Source: Pseudaminobacter sp047739745
GTDB lineage: Bacteria > Pseudomonadota > Alphaproteobacteria > Rhizobiales > Rhizobiaceae
DNA length: 64,000 nucleotides
Assembly: GCF_047739745.1 (NCBI RefSeq)
Contig: NZ_JBLLVA010000015.1
Coordinates: 1-64,000, forward strand
Reading direction: 5' to 3'
Positions 24,073-34,550 of the stretch are shown here, one piece after another. A model generated the notes under the pieces. That model did no database searches, was not told the DNA's origin, and saw nothing but the letters and a program-made list of their open reading frames with translations. How positions within the stretch are numbered: the stretch's first letter is position 1; every line of letters starts with the position of its first letter. A program made the position numbers and the translations under genes.

Positions 24073-25242
24073 TCAAATCACGTTGAGTTCCCGGAACGGC
24101 CGGCCTTCGGCAATGCGCTCATAGCCGAAAGCCGAGCAGTCGATCGTCCTGTAGGCGCCGTGGACCAGAAGTTCGGCCAGCGCCTTGCCGACAGCCGGCG
24201 CCTGCTGCAGACCATGGCCGGAAAAGCCGTTGGCGAAGATGAAATTGCCGACTTCGGGATGCGGCCCGATCACCGCGTTCTGGTCGAGCGTGTTGTAGTC
24301 ATAGTGCCCGGCCCAGGCGCGGGTGGCCTTGATCGCCTCGAAGGCCGGCACGCGCGTGGCCAGAACCGGCCAGATCGTCTCTTCGAACAGCGGCCAGTCC
24401 GGTTCGAAATCCGACGGATCGGCGGGTTCTTCGCCGTCTTCGGATTCGGCGCCGCCAGTGATGTAGACATTGCCCTCGGGCCGCACATAGATGCCGCTCG
24501 GATCGACGATCAGCGGCATGTCGGCGAATTTGTCGCGCGCCTCGAATACGAAGACGCTGCGCTTGCGCGGCTCCACCGGCAGGGGAATGCCCGCCAAGGC
24601 GGCAATCTTGCCGGCCGACGGTCCGGCCGCGTTGACGATGGTTCCGGCCTCGATGCTTTCGCCATTGTCGAGCGACACCCCGATGGCGCGATTGCCGGAG
24701 CGCTGAATGCCGGTGACGGAATGGCTGAGGAAATCGATGTCCTTGTGCCGCAGCGCCTTGCGAAACAACATCAACATCGCGTGGGCATCGAACCAGCCTT
24801 CGCCGGAGCGGCCGAAGGCGCCGGCCGAGATGCCCTCGGTCGACAACCAGGCAAAGCGCCGTTTCAGCGCGTCCGCATCCTCCAGAACGATATCGGTGCC
24901 CTCGGCTAACTGGACCGCATGGTTTTGCCGCAGGATCGGGAGGCCGCTTTCTCCCGCGAGGATGAGATATCCGCCTTCGCGAAAGCCGATATCGGCATCT
25001 TCGCCGAATTCCTGTTCCAGACGTCGAAACAGCGCCAGCGTGAACTGCGAGAGGCGGATATTTTCGGGAATCGAGAATTGCTGGCGGATGGAGGCGCAGG
25101 AAAGCGTCGTCGCCGAATGGGTGAATTGCGGATCGCGCTCGATCAGCGCGATCGAGCCGGAAAATCCTTCCTGGCGCAGATAATAGGCGACCGAGCTTCC
25201 CACGATCGCCCCGCCGATGATGATGACGTCGTAGCGGGCCAT
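24073..25242 (-). CDS. FAD-dependent amino-acid-oxidase-family enzyme
   Basis: The 389-residue protein begins with the Rossmann motif VIIIGGAIVGSSVAYYLRQEG and has the DAO family layout: GEGWFDAHAMLMLFRKAL, TIVNAAGPSAGKIAALAG, GIYVRPEGNVYITGGAES and the C-terminal FAD end IFANGFSGHGLQQAPAVGKALAELL. It probably oxidises a secondary or D-amino acid such as sarcosine or a related amine, with FAD as cofactor, in the cytoplasm. It starts 80 bases upstream of leuD on the same strand. It resembles the FOXRED1-type group; the substrate is unknown. Confidence 0.85.
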   Translation of the reverse strand: MARYDVIIIGGAIVGSSVAYYLRQEGFSGSIALIERDPQFTHSATTLSCASIRQQFSIPENIRLSQFTLALFRRLEQEFGEDADIGFREGGYLILAGESGLPILRQNHAVQLAEGTDIVLEDADALKRRFAWLSTEGISAGAFGRSGEGWFDAHAMLMLFRKALRHKDIDFLSHSVTGIQRSGNRAIGVSLDNGESIEAGTIVNAAGPSAGKIAALAGIPLPVEPRKRSVFVFEARDKFADMPLIVDPSGIYVRPEGNVYITGGAESEDGEEPADPSDFEPDWPLFEETIWPVLATRVPAFEAIKATRAWAGHYDYNTLDQNAVIGPHPEVGNFIFANGFSGHGLQQAPAVGKALAELLVHGAYRTIDCSAFGYERIAEGRPFRELNVI

Positions 25243-25384
25243 GTGCTGTCCTTGGATATCCGACTGTCTAAACCCTATCAGGGTTCATGGCTGGGTCTTG
25301 CAAGAGCCAGCATTGCCGGGCAAGAAGACCACATGAGCCGCCGCCTGGAAGATTTTCGATGAAGCGGCGATGGGAGCCGAGGCA

Positions 25385-25591
25385 ATGAAACTCTACCGCT
25401 TTCTGACCGCGCCGGACGATGCGAGCTTCTGCCATAAGGTGACGGCGGCGCTGAACAAGGGGTGGCATCTCTTCGGCTCGCCGACCTATTCTCATGATCC
25501 CGACACCGGCACCATGCGCTGCGGCCAGGCCGTGGTGAAGGATGTCGAGGGCGTCGATTACGATCCCGGTATGAAGCTCGGCGACTTCTGA
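25385..25591 (+). CDS. DUF1737-domain protein
   Basis: The start at 25385 lies behind GGGAG and gives 68 residues. The sequence (MKLYRFLTAPDDASFCHKVTAALNKGWHLFGSPTYSHDP...) matches the short DUF1737 domain, with the conserved GW and G-SP pair. The function of this widespread domain is unknown. It is divergent from the flavoprotein gene and ends 24 bases before the palindromic repeat. Confidence 0.85.
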   Translation: MKLYRFLTAPDDASFCHKVTAALNKGWHLFGSPTYSHDPDTGTMRCGQAVVKDVEGVDYDPGMKLGDF

Positions 25592-25615
25592 CGGCTTCGA
25601 TCTATCGCTTTATTG

Positions 25616-25664
25616 GAGCATCGGGTTTTCCGAAAACCGGATTTCACTTTTCGGTCCGGTGCTC
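25616..25664. repeat. Rhizobial palindromic repeat, copy 2
   Basis: This 49-base element is the reverse-complement form of the repeat at 283-330, sharing gagca-cggaccgaaaagtg and the ccggttttcgg core. Its outer arms pair with mismatches. The last base touches the stop codon of the minus-strand protease gene at 25664, and it lies between two convergent genes, so it could serve as a shared transcript end. Confidence 0.8.
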
Positions 25665-26092
25665 TAATTCTGATCGGCCGCCTCTTCGATCTTTTCCATG
25701 TCTTCGTCCGACAGGCCGAAATGATGGCCTATTTCATGGATGAGGACATGGGTAACGATGTCGCCTAGCGTCTCTTCGTTTTCGGCCCAGTAGTCGAGAA
25801 TGGCGCGCCGGTAGAGCGTCACCCGATTGGGACCCTCGCCGGTGTGCGGGTTCCAGCGTTCGGCGATGCCCCGGCCCTCGAACAGGCCGAGCAGGTCGAA
25901 CGGCGTTTCCAGCGACAGGTCGTCCATGATTTCGTCGGTGGGGAATTCCGCGATCTGGATGATTATTTCGCCGGTAAATTTCCTGAAATCCTCGGGCAGA
26001 TGGGCATAGGCCTCGAGCGCCATGAATTCCATTTCTTCCATCGACGGCGAAAGCTGATCATGCCACGAGCGGTTCTTGTAGACGCGAGCCAT
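25664..26092 (-). CDS. Small zinc metallopeptidase-like protein (zincin fold)
   Basis: The 142-residue protein carries the catalytic motif HEIGHHFG (about residues 120-127), with HExxH and a third His two residues after the motif, and the preceding segment TLGDIVTHVLI. This is the minimal zincin family often called Zincin_1 (PF06262 type). The Glu and two His ligands should bind zinc, but substrates are unknown. The start at 26092 (MARVYKNRSW) is preferred to the upstream ATG. The repeat at 25616-25664 abuts its stop. Confidence 0.85.
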   Translation of the reverse strand: MARVYKNRSWHDQLSPSMEEMEFMALEAYAHLPEDFRKFTGEIIIQIAEFPTDEIMDDLSLETPFDLLGLFEGRGIAERWNPHTGEGPNRVTLYRRAILDYWAENEETLGDIVTHVLIHEIGHHFGLSDEDMEKIEEAADQN

Positions 26093-26302
26093 TCTGTTTC
26101 CTTTTGACCGCATATAGCCTGTCGAGGACAGGCTTTCGAGGCCTTTGCCGCTTCCGTGAGAAATTAGGGCGGAACCTCGGAGGTTGCAGGGCTTCGAGCA
26201 GGATCGTGTGTGGGAAAACCTTGGTTTCCCGGCAGGTTGCGGCAGGAATAAATTCTCCTCAAAGACCTGCTTGACTCTTCGAGTGGGCTCTGGAATCTAT
26301 AA

Positions 26303-26317
26303 GAACATAACATGAAC
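26303..26317 (+). promoter_or_regulatory. LexA (SOS) box upstream of imuA
   Basis: GAAC-N7-GAAC (gaacataacatgaac) is a perfect match to the alphaproteobacterial LexA operator. It lies 21 bases before the imuA start, where LexA would block transcription. It explains DNA-damage induction of the imuA-imuB-dnaE2 cassette. Confidence 0.9.
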
Positions 26318-26337
26318 ATACCAAAGAGCAGGCCGTC

Positions 26338-27345
26338 ATGGTGGCACCCGCCGTGGCGCAGGAGGCCGTTTGTGCCCTGCGCCGGAAAATTGCCCGGATA
26401 GAAGGCGCGCTGCCAGGAAGCCCGGCAACGCCCGAGGACGCGCATCCCCAGCAGGCAGATTTCATCTTCCGGCATGACGGCGTGGCCGTTCCGGAAAGCC
26501 GCTTCCTTCGCACTGGCGCGGCTGATTTCGACGCAGCTCTTGACGGCGGCCTGCCGAAAGCGGCTCTGACGGAAATCCATGGGATCGAAACCCGCGATGC
26601 CGGAGCAGTGACGGGCTTTGCGCTGGCGCTTGCCGGGCGGATACTGAAGGAACAGGCAGGTCCTGCCTTGCCCCTCCTATGGATCGGCGCGACGGATATT
26701 TTCCAGGAAGCAGGCTTTCCCTATGTTCCGGGTCTGGCATCCCGTTTCGGCATCGAACTGGAACACCTGCTGATCGCAGAGGCGGCGAAGATTTCGGATG
26801 TCCTTTGGATTGCCGGCGAGGCGGCCGGCATGAAAGCGCTCTCAGCCATTCTGCTCGAAGTCCGCGGCAGCTCCCGAAATCTCGACCTTACCGCCACCAG
26901 GCGGCTGCATCGCCGTGCGCAGTCAGCCGGCCGGCCGGTTTTCCTGCTGCGGCAGGCCAGCGAGGCCGAACCGACCGCAGCCCCGGTGCGGTTGGTCGTC
27001 TCGCCGGCTCCAGCCGCGCCGCGCTGGACGATGGCTGGCCTTCTGGACGGCACTATCGGCCCACCCGGCTTCACGGTCAGGATCGACAAGAGCCGCCTTG
27101 CCCCGCCCGGACAGTTCACGCTGGAGTGGAACGCCGATGAACGCACATTCGAAGATCGACAGCCAGGAAGTTCCGGGACAGCGAATCCTGGCATTGTGGT
27201 TTCCGCATCTGCGCACGGAGCGGATATTGCGTCGGCGCCTGGGTCGGTCGTGGCGTTCAGGGCCGTTGGCCGCTCGGCCGCCGCTGGTCATCAGCCACCG
27301 CGAGAACAACACGCAGCGCATCGCCGCCCTCGACGAGCAGGCTGA
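26338..27345 (+). CDS. imuA: ImuA, accessory factor of the translesion cassette
   Basis: The 335-residue protein is the first gene of the SOS mutasome cassette. It resembles a RecA-like SulA/ImuA: TGAADFDAALDGGLPKAALTEIHG near residue 60 and LPLLWIGATDIFQEAGFPYVPGL. It is thought to bind RecA and support the ImuB-DnaE2 polymerase complex. The frame runs 209 bases into imuB, longer than needed for the usual imuA end near WNADERTFE; the extra about 65 residues look non-conserved. The LexA box lies just upstream. Confidence 0.9.
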   Translation: MVAPAVAQEAVCALRRKIARIEGALPGSPATPEDAHPQQADFIFRHDGVAVPESRFLRTGAADFDAALDGGLPKAALTEIHGIETRDAGAVTGFALALAGRILKEQAGPALPLLWIGATDIFQEAGFPYVPGLASRFGIELEHLLIAEAAKISDVLWIAGEAAGMKALSAILLEVRGSSRNLDLTATRRLHRRAQSAGRPVFLLRQASEAEPTAAPVRLVVSPAPAAPRWTMAGLLDGTIGPPGFTVRIDKSRLAPPGQFTLEWNADERTFEDRQPGSSGTANPGIVVSASAHGADIASAPGSVVAFRAVGRSAAAGHQPPREQHAAHRRPRRAG

Positions 27346-28747
27346 AGCGCTACGGCTGAAGCCCGGCATGGGCATTGCCGATGCGCGCGCCATGCACCCT
27401 TGCATAGAAGTCATCGAAATGGACCCGGTGGCCGACCGCCGACTGCTCGAAAGCCTGGCCGACTGGTGCGACCGTTATACGCCGCTGGTGGCGATCGACG
27501 GCGAGGACAGTCTGTTTCTCGACATAACCGGCTGCGCGCATCTCTTCGGCGGCGAAAAGCCGCTGCTTGACGACCTCATGGCTCGCTTCTTTCATCAAGG
27601 CTTCGATGTCCGCGCCGGCCTTGCCTCGACGCCCGGCACTGCCTGGGCTGCGGCGCATTTCTGCGCCGAACCCATCATCGCGCCCGGCACGGAGGAAAAG
27701 ACGCTGGCACCGCTGCCGCTGGCGGCGCTGCGCCTTGCCCCGGCAACGATCGCAAGTCTCGAAAGTGTCGGTCTGCGCACCACGGGCGGGATATTGCAGG
27801 CGCCGCGCGCGCCATTGGCGCGCCGCTTCGGCAAGATGCTGCTGACACGTCTCGACCAGGCATTGGGACATCTGGAGGAGGCGATATCGCCGCGTCTGCC
27901 CGTCGCGCCGCTGTCGGTCGAGCGGCACCTGATGGAGCCCGTTTGCCTGATGGAAGAGATCGAGCGCCTGGTTTTCCAGCTTGCGCTCAGCTTGAAGCCG
28001 GACCTCGAACGGCGGGAGGAGGGCGCGCGTGCCCTGCAGCTCATGCTGTTTCGTGTCGACGGCGCGGTCAGTCGCATCGGGGTTGGTGCTTCGCGCCCAT
28101 TGCGCGAGCCGTTCCTGATCGGAAAATTGTTCCATGAGAGATTGAAGGCGCTCGAAGGGGCGTTCGATGCCGGCTACGGTTTCGATCTCGTCCGCCTGTC
28201 GGTTCTGGCGAGTGCGCCGTTCGAGGCCGACCAGGCCGATTTCGTCGGTGACGATCGCGGCGATGACGAGGATCTGGCGCTCTTCGTCGACCGCGTCTGC
28301 GCCCGCCTGGGCAGCGGCACGGTGCGCAAATCCGTCGACGTCGAAAGCCATATACCGGAGCGGGCAGTTTCTTGCGTGCCTTTTGGCGAAGCAGGCAAGA
28401 GGCCTGTTCGGGCAAAATCCGTGAAAGCCGAAGCCGTTCGAAATTTCCGGCCGATGCGCCCGATCCGTCTCTTTTCCCGTCCCGAACCGCTCGAGGTGAC
28501 GGCCGCCGAAATACCGGAGGGTCCGCCCCTCCGCTTCCGCTGGCGCCGCGCGCTCTACGATGTCGTGCGCGCCGAGGGGCCCGAGCGCATCGCGCCGGAA
28601 TGGTGGCGGGATGACGCGCAGGAAGCCACGCGCGACTATTTCCGTGTCGAAGACCGCAATGGTCGTCGTTACTGGCTGTTCCGCCAGGGGCTTTATGGCG
28701 CCACCGAGGCCAGTCCGCGCTGGTTCATGCAGGGGCTTTTCGCATGA
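27137..28747 (+). CDS. imuB: ImuB, Y-family-like mutasome adaptor
   Basis: The ATG at 27137 gives 536 residues. The N-terminus (QRILALWFPHLRTERILRRR) and VAIDGEDSLFLDITGCAHLFGG are typical of ImuB. The protein has a Y-family polymerase fold without the full catalytic acid set and acts as scaffold, binding the sliding clamp and DnaE2. Its start lies inside imuA in another frame, and its stop overlaps the dnaE2 start by four bases (ATGA at 28744-28747), so the three genes are translationally coupled. Confidence 0.93.
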   Translation: MNAHSKIDSQEVPGQRILALWFPHLRTERILRRRLGRSWRSGPLAARPPLVISHRENNTQRIAALDEQAEALRLKPGMGIADARAMHPCIEVIEMDPVADRRLLESLADWCDRYTPLVAIDGEDSLFLDITGCAHLFGGEKPLLDDLMARFFHQGFDVRAGLASTPGTAWAAAHFCAEPIIAPGTEEKTLAPLPLAALRLAPATIASLESVGLRTTGGILQAPRAPLARRFGKMLLTRLDQALGHLEEAISPRLPVAPLSVERHLMEPVCLMEEIERLVFQLALSLKPDLERREEGARALQLMLFRVDGAVSRIGVGASRPLREPFLIGKLFHERLKALEGAFDAGYGFDLVRLSVLASAPFEADQADFVGDDRGDDEDLALFVDRVCARLGSGTVRKSVDVESHIPERAVSCVPFGEAGKRPVRAKSVKAEAVRNFRPMRPIRLFSRPEPLEVTAAEIPEGPPLRFRWRRALYDVVRAEGPERIAPEWWRDDAQEATRDYFRVEDRNGRRYWLFRQGLYGATEASPRWFMQGLFA

Positions 28748-31700
28748 ACGCGGTTGCCGGAGCGGCCTATGCCGAATTCGCCGTGCAGTCGAATTTCTCG
28801 TTCCTGCGCGGTGCCTCCTCGCCCGAGGAACTGGCAACGACGGCGCATCGTCTGGGCCTGTCGGCCTTCGGGCTGGCCGATCGCAACAGTGTGGCGGGCA
28901 CGGTGCGCGCCTGGAAGATGGCCGACGAAGCAAAGCTCGCCTACCATCCCGGCTGCCGCCTCGTCTTTTCCGATGGGACGCCGGATATCCTTGCCTATCC
29001 GCAGGACCGTATGGGCTGGGGCAATCTCTGCCGCATGCTGACCAAGGCCAATATGCGCGGCGAAAAAGGCGATCCGGATCTCCGCCGCGAGGATTTCCTG
29101 GAATTCAGCGATTGTCTGTCGCTTGCCATATTGCCGGATTTTTCGGTCCGCCAGGATGAGACGCTGCGCCTGCTGCATGGTTTGCGTGAGCGTTTCGGCC
29201 AGAACATACGGCTTGCGGTTTCGCCCTCCTATGCCGGGGACGACCGCTGGCGAATCGAGCAGGCGGCCGCCCTGGCCGCGACCGCCCGCATGAAGCTGAT
29301 GGCGGTCAACGACGTGGCTTATCACGATCCCGGCCGGCGCCCGCTTCAGGATGTCCTGACCGCCATCAGGCTGACCGTCCCGGTCGACCGGGCCGGATTC
29401 CACCTGACGGCCAATGCCGAACGCCACATGAAGCCGCCGGCCGAAATGTCGCGCCTATTTCGAAGCCACCCGGAAGCACTCGCCGAGACGCTCCGCTTCG
29501 CACAAAGCCTCGATTTCTCGCTGGAGCAGCTCCAGTACAACTATCCGGATGAAATCACGAAATCCGGACTCTCTGCCCAGGAAGAGCTGGAAAGACTGGC
29601 CTGGGAGGGTGCGCGGGAGCGTTATCCCAATGGTATCCCCAAGACGATAATCGACGGTCTCAAGCACGAACTCGCAATCGTCGAAGGCCTGAATTACGCG
29701 CGTTACTTCCTGACCGTCCACGATATCGTGAAATTCGCCCGTTCGAAGGGCATATTGTGCCAAGGGCGAGGGTCCGCGGCCAATTCCCTTATCTGTTACT
29801 GCATCCGCATCACCGATGTCGGACCCGAGATCATGGACCATCTCTTCGAGCGGTTCATTTCCAAGGAACGTGGCGAGCCGCCGGATATCGACGTCGATTT
29901 CGAACATGAAAGGCGAGACGAGGTCATCGCCTATATCTACGACAAATACAGCGAAAAGCGCACCGCGCTCGCGGCTTCCGTCGTCACCTATCGCGCCCGC
30001 TCGGCACTTCGGGAAGTCGCCAAGGCTCTGGGCCTGTCGGAGGACGTGATGAGCGCGCTTTCCGGGTCGATCTGGGGCTGGTCGTCTTCCGAACTCGGCG
30101 ACAAGGAAGCGAAGGCCGGTGGCCTCGACCAATCCGATCCGCTGTCCCGGCATGTTATCGACCGCTCCAACGAGATCATGGGCTTCCCGCGTCATCTCTC
30201 CCAGCATGTCGGCGGTTTCGTCATCACCAGGGATCGGCTGGACGAGGTGGTGCCGATCGTCAAGACGGCGATGGACGAGCGCAAGATGGTCGAGTGGGAC
30301 AAGGACGATCTCGATGCCGTCGGCATATTGAAGGTCGATGTACTCGCGCTTGGCATGCTCTCCTGCCTGCGCCGGGCCTTCGACCTTTTGGAGAACCATT
30401 ACAAGCATCATTGGCCCGAAAGGCTGGAACTAGCCACGATCCCCAAGGAAGAGAAAAGCGTCTACGACATGATCTGCCGCGCCGACACGATCGGCGTCTT
30501 CCAGATCGAAAGCCGGGCGCAGATGAGCATGCTGCCGCGCCTGAAGCCCAGGGAGTTCTACGATCTGGTGATCGAGGTGGCGATCGTTCGTCCCGGCCCG
30601 ATCCAGGGCGATATGGTGCATCCCTATCTGCGCCGGCGCGAGGGCAAGGAAAAACCGGAATATCCAAGGCCCGAACTGAAAAACATTCTCTGGAAGACCC
30701 TTGGTGTGCCGCTTTTCCAGGAGCAGGCGATGAAGATCGCCATCGAGGCCGGAGGCTTCACGCCGGAGAAGGCGGACAAGCTTCGCCGCGCCATGGCCAC
30801 CTTCAAGCGCACCGGCACGATCGGTACGCTGCGCCAGGAGATGATCGAGGGCATGGTCGCGAAAGGCTATGAACGCGACTTCGCCGAACGCTGCTTCAAG
30901 CAGATCGAGGGGTTCGGCGAATATGGGTTTCCCGAAAGCCATGCCGCTTCCTTCGCCCTGCTGGTCTATGCCTCGTCCTGGTTCAAGGCCTGGTATCCGG
31001 ACGTGTTTTGCGCGGCGATCCTCAATTCGCAGCCGATGGGTTTTTATGCGCCCGCGCAACTCGTGCGCGATGCGCGCGACCACGGCGTGGAAATACGGCC
31101 GGTCGACGTCAACTGGTCGAATTGGGATTGCACGCTGGAGAAATCCCCGTTCGATCCGACTCGGATTGCCGCGCGCCATGCCGAAATGCGGGACGTGATC
31201 AGGACGGATCATGCGGTTCGGCTCGGCTTCCGGCGGATCAAGGGACTGTCCGAAGCCGATATGGCGCTGTTCGTGGCCAACCGTCGGGCAGGTTACGATT
31301 CGGTGCGGGATGTATGGCTGCGCTCGGGCCTTTCGGTAAGCGCCATCGAGCGTCTCGCCCAGGCCGACGCCTTTCGCTCGCTAGGCCTCGATCGGCGCGA
31401 GGCGCTGTGGGCGGTGCAGGCGCTTGACGGAAAAAGTGCGGTCGAACATCTGCCCTTGTTCGACCGGCCCGACCTTCCGCTGTTCGACAACGAGCCGGAG
31501 ACAAAACTGCCCACGATGCCGCTCGGCGAGCATGTGCTGCATGACTATCGCTCGCTCGGGCTTTCGCTGAAGGCGCATCCGGTTTCCTTCCTTCGCCGGA
31601 GGCTGGAGCGTGAAAACGTTTTGCCCAATGCGCGCCTGTCAGGGATCGCCAATGGAAGGCGCGTCACGGTGGCCGGCCTGGTGCTGGTGCGGCAGCGGCC

Positions 31701-32076
31701 GGGATCGGCCAAGGGGGTGATCTTCATGACACTTGAAGATGAGGAGGCGATCGCCAACGTCATTGTCTGGCCGAAGACATTCGAGCGTTTTCGCCCGATC
31801 GTCCTTGGCGCGCGCTTCGTGAGGGTAAGGGGCCGCCTGCAATCGGCATCCGATGTCATCCATATCGTTGCAGAAACGATCGAGGATCTGACGCCATGGC
31901 TGGGCGCGCTTTCGGAGGAAGCCCGTCCGTCCGATATCCGCGAAAGCGGAAACCGGCAGCCGAAAACCGTAGAGACTGCTGGTTCCGTGAAGGCGACTGC
32001 GCTTCCTGGACGCGACTATGAGCATCTGTCGCGACAAGCCGGCAAGGTCATGCCCAAGGGCCGCAATTTCCAATAG
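28744..32076 (+). CDS. dnaE2: Error-prone DNA polymerase DnaE2
   Basis: The 1110-residue protein has an N-terminal PHP domain (AEFAVQSNFSFLRGASSPEEL), the C-family polymerase core with GRGSAANSLICYCIRITDV, the catalytic Asp pair in GEPPDIDVDFEHERR, and the C-terminal OB fold (RRVTVAGLVLVRQRPG, IFMTLEDEEAIANVIVW). It carries out mutagenic translesion synthesis with ImuA and ImuB under LexA control. It is about the normal length, longer than some and lacking any obvious truncation. Confidence 0.97.
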   Translation: MNAVAGAAYAEFAVQSNFSFLRGASSPEELATTAHRLGLSAFGLADRNSVAGTVRAWKMADEAKLAYHPGCRLVFSDGTPDILAYPQDRMGWGNLCRMLTKANMRGEKGDPDLRREDFLEFSDCLSLAILPDFSVRQDETLRLLHGLRERFGQNIRLAVSPSYAGDDRWRIEQAAALAATARMKLMAVNDVAYHDPGRRPLQDVLTAIRLTVPVDRAGFHLTANAERHMKPPAEMSRLFRSHPEALAETLRFAQSLDFSLEQLQYNYPDEITKSGLSAQEELERLAWEGARERYPNGIPKTIIDGLKHELAIVEGLNYARYFLTVHDIVKFARSKGILCQGRGSAANSLICYCIRITDVGPEIMDHLFERFISKERGEPPDIDVDFEHERRDEVIAYIYDKYSEKRTALAASVVTYRARSALREVAKALGLSEDVMSALSGSIWGWSSSELGDKEAKAGGLDQSDPLSRHVIDRSNEIMGFPRHLSQHVGGFVITRDRLDEVVPIVKTAMDERKMVEWDKDDLDAVGILKVDVLALGMLSCLRRAFDLLENHYKHHWPERLELATIPKEEKSVYDMICRADTIGVFQIESRAQMSMLPRLKPREFYDLVIEVAIVRPGPIQGDMVHPYLRRREGKEKPEYPRPELKNILWKTLGVPLFQEQAMKIAIEAGGFTPEKADKLRRAMATFKRTGTIGTLRQEMIEGMVAKGYERDFAERCFKQIEGFGEYGFPESHAASFALLVYASSWFKAWYPDVFCAAILNSQPMGFYAPAQLVRDARDHGVEIRPVDVNWSNWDCTLEKSPFDPTRIAARHAEMRDVIRTDHAVRLGFRRIKGLSEADMALFVANRRAGYDSVRDVWLRSGLSVSAIERLAQADAFRSLGLDRREALWAVQALDGKSAVEHLPLFDRPDLPLFDNEPETKLPTMPLGEHVLHDYRSLGLSLKAHPVSFLRRRLERENVLPNARLSGIANGRRVTVAGLVLVRQRPGSAKGVIFMTLEDEEAIANVIVWPKTFERFRPIVLGARFVRVRGRLQSASDVIHIVAETIEDLTPWLGALSEEARPSDIRESGNRQPKTVETAGSVKATALPGRDYEHLSRQAGKVMPKGRNFQ

Positions 32077-32168
32077 CTATTGGCCTTGAGGTAGGAACGC
32101 CATTGCCCGTTCCGATTGGACCGAATGGGGGATCTATCTCTCAGCCCGGCACAATCTTTTTGGAGAGC

Positions 32169-32188
32169 CGGTCCCGCTTTCGGGACCG
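32169..32188 (+). terminator. Terminator after dnaE2
   Basis: The stem cggtcccg / cgggaccg with a four-base CTTT loop is followed by TGCTTTATC. It lies between the convergent dnaE2 and tonB genes and would end dnaE2 transcription. It may act in both directions. Confidence 0.65.
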
Positions 32189-32192
32189 TGCT

Positions 32193-33104
32193 TTATCTCA
32201 GATTGAACACCACCGGCACGCTGAGCGTCATGCGCGAGCGGGCGATTTCCTTGGGCGGCGCCGGTACAGGCGAGGCGCGCCGCACCATGTCCAGGGCCGC
32301 CCGGTCGAGATCAGCGTTGCCGGAAGAGCGAACGACGCGCGACCCCGTCACCGTGCCGGAAGCATCTATCGTGAACGACACCTGCGTGTTGCCTTCCTCA
32401 CGACGCGATTTCGCGGAGCTCGGATAACGCTTGTGGCGGTTGAGCCAGGAGAGTACCCGCGATTGCCACTTGACCGGGCTGATCCGCCGTGCGGAAACAC
32501 CTTCCACAGCCTTGGGCGCCGCTGCCTTGGGCGCCGGCGGGGCTTCGGATCGCGCCGCTTCCGCAGTCCTCGAGGGAGGCTTTACGGCCTTCTCCCGCTT
32601 TGGCGGCCGCTTGGCTTTCTCGACGGGCTTTTCCACCATTGGCTCAGGGGGGGCCGGGCGCCGCTGCGGCACGGGTATGGCCACTTCCGGGGTGATTGCC
32701 TCGATGGTCTCGGGTTCGATCTCCTCAGGCTTTTGAGTCGGCTCTTCCTCGAGCGGTTCGGCCTTGGCCATCTCTTCGGGCTCGACGGTCTCGACCGGCT
32801 CGGCCTCATCGACCATGGGCTCGATCTCTGCTTCGGCGGTCTCTTCGGTCTCAACCGGCTCGGCCTGATCCGCCACCACCTCGTCGGGCACCAGCGCTTC
32901 CTCTTCCACCGCTGGCGCGACGGCCATGGGCGCCAATTCCAGCATCAGCGCCGGCGGCGGTCCACCATCCTCGTCCTCAAGCGGCTTGAAGCTTTGTACG
33001 GCATAGGCGACTGCTACATGCACCGCGAGCATCGCCGTTGCCGCCGCAGTCCACAACGCCACGTCGCGCAGCCGCAGCCGCGACAGGTCCAGATGCATGG
33101 TCAT
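32193..33104 (-). CDS. tonB: TonB energy transducer
   Basis: The 303-residue protein has one N-terminal membrane helix (ALWTAAATAMLAVHVAVAYAV), a long periplasmic stretch rich in Pro, Glu and Val (PEEIEPETIEAITPEVAIPVPQ), and a C-terminal TonB domain with RVLSWLNRHKRYPSSAKSRREEGNTQVSFTIDASG. It links the inner-membrane proton force, through ExbB-ExbD, to outer-membrane receptors for iron-siderophores or vitamin B12. It overlaps the exbD stop by four bases, so the three genes form one operon. No receptor gene lies nearby. Confidence 0.92.
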   Translation of the reverse strand: MTMHLDLSRLRLRDVALWTAAATAMLAVHVAVAYAVQSFKPLEDEDGGPPPALMLELAPMAVAPAVEEEALVPDEVVADQAEPVETEETAEAEIEPMVDEAEPVETVEPEEMAKAEPLEEEPTQKPEEIEPETIEAITPEVAIPVPQRRPAPPEPMVEKPVEKAKRPPKREKAVKPPSRTAEAARSEAPPAPKAAAPKAVEGVSARRISPVKWQSRVLSWLNRHKRYPSSAKSRREEGNTQVSFTIDASGTVTGSRVVRSSGNADLDRAALDMVRRASPVPAPPKEIARSRMTLSVPVVFNLR

Positions 33105-33571
33105 GGCTCAGACCCGACGGAGGGCGACGTCGGCTGCGTTGACCCGCTGGCCGGCGTGGTTTCAAGGCCGACCAGCGCAATCTTGAGATAGCCCGCCGCT
33201 CGCAGCAGGTTCATCACCTCCATCAGCTCGCCATAATCGACCGCCTTGTCGGCGCGCAGGAAGATGCGCGTTTCCTTGTCGCTACCGGTCTTGCCGTCGA
33301 GGGCGGCGGCAAATCCCTCGCGGGCAATGGTATCGTTGCCAAGCGCCAGGCTGAGGTCGTCCTTCAGCGTCAGAAACAGCGGCTGTTCCGGTCGGGGCGC
33401 CGGCTTTGCGGTCGATCCCGGAAGGTCGATATTGACGTCCACCGTCGCCAGCGGCGCTGCCACCATGAAGATGATCAGCAGCACCAATATCACGTCGATA
33501 AAGGGTGTGACGTTGATCTCGTGGGTTTCCTCGAGGTCCTCGCCGATGTTTTCCCGTATCCTGCCCGCCAT
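33101..33571 (-). CDS. exbD: ExbD proton-channel subunit
   Basis: The start at 33571 gives 156 residues. The single membrane helix contains the conserved Asp (TPFIDVILVLLIIFMVAAP), which carries the protons. It is followed by a periplasmic domain with VDVNIDLPGSTAKPAP and IFLRADKAVDYGELMEVMNLLRAAGYLKIALVGLE. With ExbB it powers TonB. The exbB stop lies 10 bases upstream. Confidence 0.93.
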   Translation of the reverse strand: MAGRIRENIGEDLEETHEINVTPFIDVILVLLIIFMVAAPLATVDVNIDLPGSTAKPAPRPEQPLFLTLKDDLSLALGNDTIAREGFAAALDGKTGSDKETRIFLRADKAVDYGELMEVMNLLRAAGYLKIALVGLETTPASGSTQPTSPSVGSEP

Positions 33572-33581
33572 GACGCGCCCG

Positions 33582-34550
<969 letters not shown>

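Noticed and set aside
27350..28933. Minus-strand frame of 527 codons opposite imuB
   Set aside because: imuB has clear family motifs; the antisense frame has none.
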